A DNA stretch of 64,000 nucleotides, from NCBI RefSeq assembly GCF_000285515.1, contig NZ_HE610961.1, positions 255,919 to 319,918 of the forward strand, in the 5' to 3' direction. Each line of letters begins with the position of its first letter. Within the stretch, counting starts at the first letter, position 1. Made by a program: the position numbers and the translations under genes. This document shows positions 61,770 to 64,000 of the stretch, in pieces. Below the pieces are notes generated by a model. The model worked only from the letters and a program-made list of their open reading frames with translations, searched no databases and was not told the origin of the DNA. Source of the stretch: Paenibacillus senegalensis JC66 (GTDB lineage Bacteria > Bacillota > Bacilli > Paenibacillales > NBRC-103111).

Positions 61770-62513
61770 CTAGGTCTTAATTTTGCCGAACTCTTCACCG
61801 AGCTCCACACTTTTGGCGAGTTCATTAGCTTTGGCCAAGGAAGCATGGGTACCGGCATCTGTCCACCATCCCTTTAGGATATCATAGGTTAGCTCATTCC
61901 GAGCAATATAGGCATTATTTACATCTGTAATCTCCAGTTCGCCACGACCGGAAGGCTTTAAGCTTTTAATAATCTCAAACACCTTGCAATCATACATATA
62001 TATTCCTGTTACTGCATAACTGCTCTTAGGTTCAAGCGGCTTTTCTTCAATAGATACAATTTTATCTCCATTCAACTCGGGAACGCCATATCGCTGGGGA
62101 TCATGAACCTGTTGGAGTAAAATTTTTGCTCCGGTTTTCTGCTGCCTGAAATTTTCTGCAAATGGACGGATATTATCCGCAAATACGTTGTCGCCAAGCA
62201 CGACCAGCATTTGATCCTGTCCAACGAACTGTTCAGCCAAACCTAGCGCTTGAGCTATCCCCCCGGCTTCATCCTGCACCTTATAGGTAAAGGAAACGCC
62301 CAACTCCGAACCGCTCCCAAGCAGATTGACGACATCGCCCATATGTTCTTTACCTGTAACTACTAAAATATCCGTCACATCCGCTTGTTTGAACTTATGA
62401 ACAACATGAAAAATCATCGGATATTTTCCAACTGGAAGAAGATGCTTATTCGTTATTTTAGTCAGGGGGTACAGACGCGAGCCCGTACCCCCTGCTAGGA
62501 TTATACCTTTCAT
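61770..62513 (-). CDS. rfbA: Glucose-1-phosphate thymidylyltransferase, short type
   Basis: About 247 residues. MKGIILAGGTGSRLYPLTKITNKHLLPVGKYPMIFHVVHK, LVVLGDNVFADNI, SIEEKPLEPKSSYAVTGIYMYD and WWTDAGTHASLAKANELA match the short RmlA group found in Bacillales rhamnose operons. An in-frame ATG six codons earlier (62531) is possible; neither start has a strong site, and 62513 matches the family start. It is first in rfbACBD order, 3 bases from rfbC. Confidence 0.92.
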   Translation of the reverse strand: MKGIILAGGTGSRLYPLTKITNKHLLPVGKYPMIFHVVHKFKQADVTDILVVTGKEHMGDVVNLLGSGSELGVSFTYKVQDEAGGIAQALGLAEQFVGQDQMLVVLGDNVFADNIRPFAENFRQQKTGAKILLQQVHDPQRYGVPELNGDKIVSIEEKPLEPKSSYAVTGIYMYDCKVFEIIKSLKPSGRGELEITDVNNAYIARNELTYDILKGWWTDAGTHASLAKANELAKSVELGEEFGKIKT

Positions 62514-62533
62514 TGCTTTCACTTCTTTCATAG

Positions 62534-63694
62534 CTAATCAAATTTCAAAAAATCTTCATTTACTATTCCAGTATTATTATAAAGCAGTAATACTATGTCC
62601 ACACCATTTTCTTTAATATATTCATTTACTGACATTTCATAATAATGTCGCAAATCCAACACTCTTGTTTCTTTAAAATGTCTGGCTACAAATTGGATCA
62701 TAGGATTTGCATAGGAATCCTTTAAAATCAAAAGACTCAACTCGTTATTTACATTTGGATTCTGAATGAATCCTTCTGGAACATCACCAGAAAAATAGGT
62801 TACATAGCGATTAACGTAAATATTCTCATTCTGTAAAGGGGCTGGATCATAAAATTCCTGATCACAAGAATCACAGATCGTGTAGTCCCTTTCAGAAAAC
62901 TTGGGGACTGCTATTGTAATAGTATCACGTTTTCTTACAAACGCACTAGTCATCCTACGCGCATAAGAGCCATAGAAAGAAGCAGGATGCTCAATCCAAT
63001 CGAACTGATCTTCCTCTAGATATTCTCCAATTTCCGGGTAATCTTTTGACACCGTCCTAACGATCTCCTGATATCCCAAAAATGCCCCTTTAACTGTCCA
63101 ATGATGATCTGTATAGAAATACAATTCTTCATCCTCGCGTTCTTTAATAACAGGATATACTTCTATTAACTTTACCTGTTCCGAAAAGCCCTTTATTAGA
63201 TTTTCATAAGAATCCTTGGCATTACTTCGTAAATAATGCGGTAATCGATCAGCATAAACAAGCATTTTGTGAGGCAAAACTCCTACAAAAACATCAACAC
63301 CATACTCTTGTTGTTCATCTATAAAGTTAGTAATTGGTTGATAAATATTATTTATTGCCTTTCGATTACCATTATACGCAACTAGCATCATCCCATCAGA
63401 TGCAAGATAAACGGAGTTGTAAACTTTTTTTCTTATTATATTTTTTTCTACCCATGCATTAGTCTCAACAAATTTCCCCCGGGCAGGAAATTGGTCATTA
63501 AAATAATTCTCATACTGTTTGAAATATTCTCCACTCCACAAACTACCGACTGACAGGAGCGGTTTTTCCGCCAAACTTCTATTCTCTAATGCTGAAGCTG
63601 CTTCATCATCTTTGAGTGCAGCCCAAGCACCAAGCAAAAAAATAATAATTAAGAACGCAACCACCATGATTATATCGTTAATTTTTTTCATCAA
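62534..63694 (-). CDS. DHHW-motif protein (AlgJ/AlgX-like O-acyltransferase)
   Basis: A 386-residue protein with one N-terminal membrane helix (about 8-27) and an SGNH-hydrolase-like external domain. The family motif YFYTDHHWTVKGAFLGYQE (about 190-210) holds catalytic Asp/His, and LLILKDSYANPMIQFVARHF holds the Ser. It probably takes an acyl group presented by the MBOAT partner and places it on the exopolysaccharide outside the membrane. Its stop is followed closely by rfbA. Confidence 0.88.
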   Translation of the reverse strand: MMKKINDIIMVVAFLIIIFLLGAWAALKDDEAASALENRSLAEKPLLSVGSLWSGEYFKQYENYFNDQFPARGKFVETNAWVEKNIIRKKVYNSVYLASDGMMLVAYNGNRKAINNIYQPITNFIDEQQEYGVDVFVGVLPHKMLVYADRLPHYLRSNAKDSYENLIKGFSEQVKLIEVYPVIKEREDEELYFYTDHHWTVKGAFLGYQEIVRTVSKDYPEIGEYLEEDQFDWIEHPASFYGSYARRMTSAFVRKRDTITIAVPKFSERDYTICDSCDQEFYDPAPLQNENIYVNRYVTYFSGDVPEGFIQNPNVNNELSLLILKDSYANPMIQFVARHFKETRVLDLRHYYEMSVNEYIKENGVDIVLLLYNNTGIVNEDFLKFD

Positions 63695-63716
63695 TAGATT
63701 TTCCCCTACATCAAGA

Positions 63717-64000
63717 TTAGAATCTGAAATAAATAAAAGGGTTAAAAGTATTGGTTACCATGTAAGCTATAGATATAAAGAAAATAATAATATAAAAGCT
63801 GTTCATTATCACTACACTACCGACACTTATCATGGAATTGGACTGTTCTGATTTAACATCAAACCAATCAAGTAGCTTCTTGACTAAAGGCACAGATCCA
63901 ATCACAGCAAGCAATAAGAAAACGCCATATTGAGTGGTATAATATGTGGCTTGGGCATCCCAGATCCCTCTGTTGTTCATTCCGAACATTGCTTTTAAAT
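63717..64000 (-). CDS. MBOAT family O-acyltransferase, C-terminal part (runs off the window)
   Basis: The last 94 codons visible, continuing past base 64000. KAMFGMNNRGIWDAQATYY, two or three membrane helices and the end FNPFIYFRF are typical of AlgI-type MBOAT proteins. It moves acyl groups across the membrane for the DHHW protein encoded 22 bases downstream. The start lies outside the window. Confidence 0.8.
   Translation of the reverse strand, partial: LKAMFGMNNRGIWDAQATYYTTQYGVFLLLAVIGSVPLVKKLLDWFDVKSEQSNSMISVGSVVIMNSFYIIIFFISIAYMVTNTFNPFIYFRF

Overview
The window looks like a chromosomal segment of a Paenibacillus-type, spore-forming Gram-positive bacterium. The evidence is a SleB-type spore cortex hydrolase, a SpoIIM-like protein, a YesM/YesN two-component pair beside an Lpl-type sugar ABC transporter, lipoproteins with classic lipoboxes, strong AAGGAGG-type ribosome sites with frequent TTG/GTG starts, and several large heparinase II/III-family polysaccharide lyases. 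There are no rRNA, tRNA, CRISPR or prophage genes and no intact insertion sequence.

Layout. (1) 1-3.5 kb: a fructosamine (Amadori product) operon, frlB-frlO on the minus strand, continuing off the left edge, with divergent frlR and a clear operator/promoter pair. (2) 3.9-5.1 kb: an MscS channel. (3) 5.2-10.7 kb: a 1435-residue secreted polysaccharide lyase with a divergent AraC regulator. (4) 10.9-18.1 kb: the conserved MoxR/DUF58/DUF4350/DUF4129 membrane cluster with RDD, SpoIIM-like and a frameshifted membrane gene. (5) 18.5-21.2 kb: sleB, a rhodanese and repeat-rich non-coding DNA. (6) 21.2-37.1 kb: a polysaccharide-utilisation locus with two intracellular heparinase II/III proteins, an SDR reductase, YesM/YesN regulators, a solute-binding lipoprotein with two permeases, a 4-oxalocrotonate tautomerase-like protein and a divergent Tat-exported beta-helix enzyme. 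(7) 37.1-39.1 kb: an unlisted 43-residue membrane protein, a PfkB kinase and a VanZ-like protein. (8) 39.2 kb to the right edge: a large exopolysaccharide or surface-glycan cluster, all on the minus strand.

The glycan cluster, read in transcription order from the right, supplies O-acylation (MBOAT plus DHHW protein), dTDP-L-rhamnose (rfbA, rfbC, rfbB, rfbD), two GT2 transferases, an initiating sugar transferase with a frameshift, GalU, small ORFs with a leader-like hairpin, a bacillosamine-type module (4,6-dehydratase, aminotransferase, acetyltransferase, initiating transferase, GT4), an AT-rich block with a GT4, a frameshifted Wzy-like polymerase, a GT2, a Wzx flippase and a second RfbA, and finally UDP-glucose dehydrogenase and a UDP-glucuronate epimerase. 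A decayed tandem copy of the acetyltransferase/GT4 pair lies inside it.

Two themes stand out. First, in-frame tandem-repeat and low-complexity expansions interrupt otherwise conserved proteins, mainly in the polysaccharide-utilisation locus: the histidine kinase ATP lid, both lyases, the response regulator, the Tat enzyme and FrlB. Second, three genes are each broken by one missing T in a coding-strand T tract (17580, 45981, 57315). That points to assembly homopolymer error, real inactivation or slippage control; the sequence alone cannot say which.
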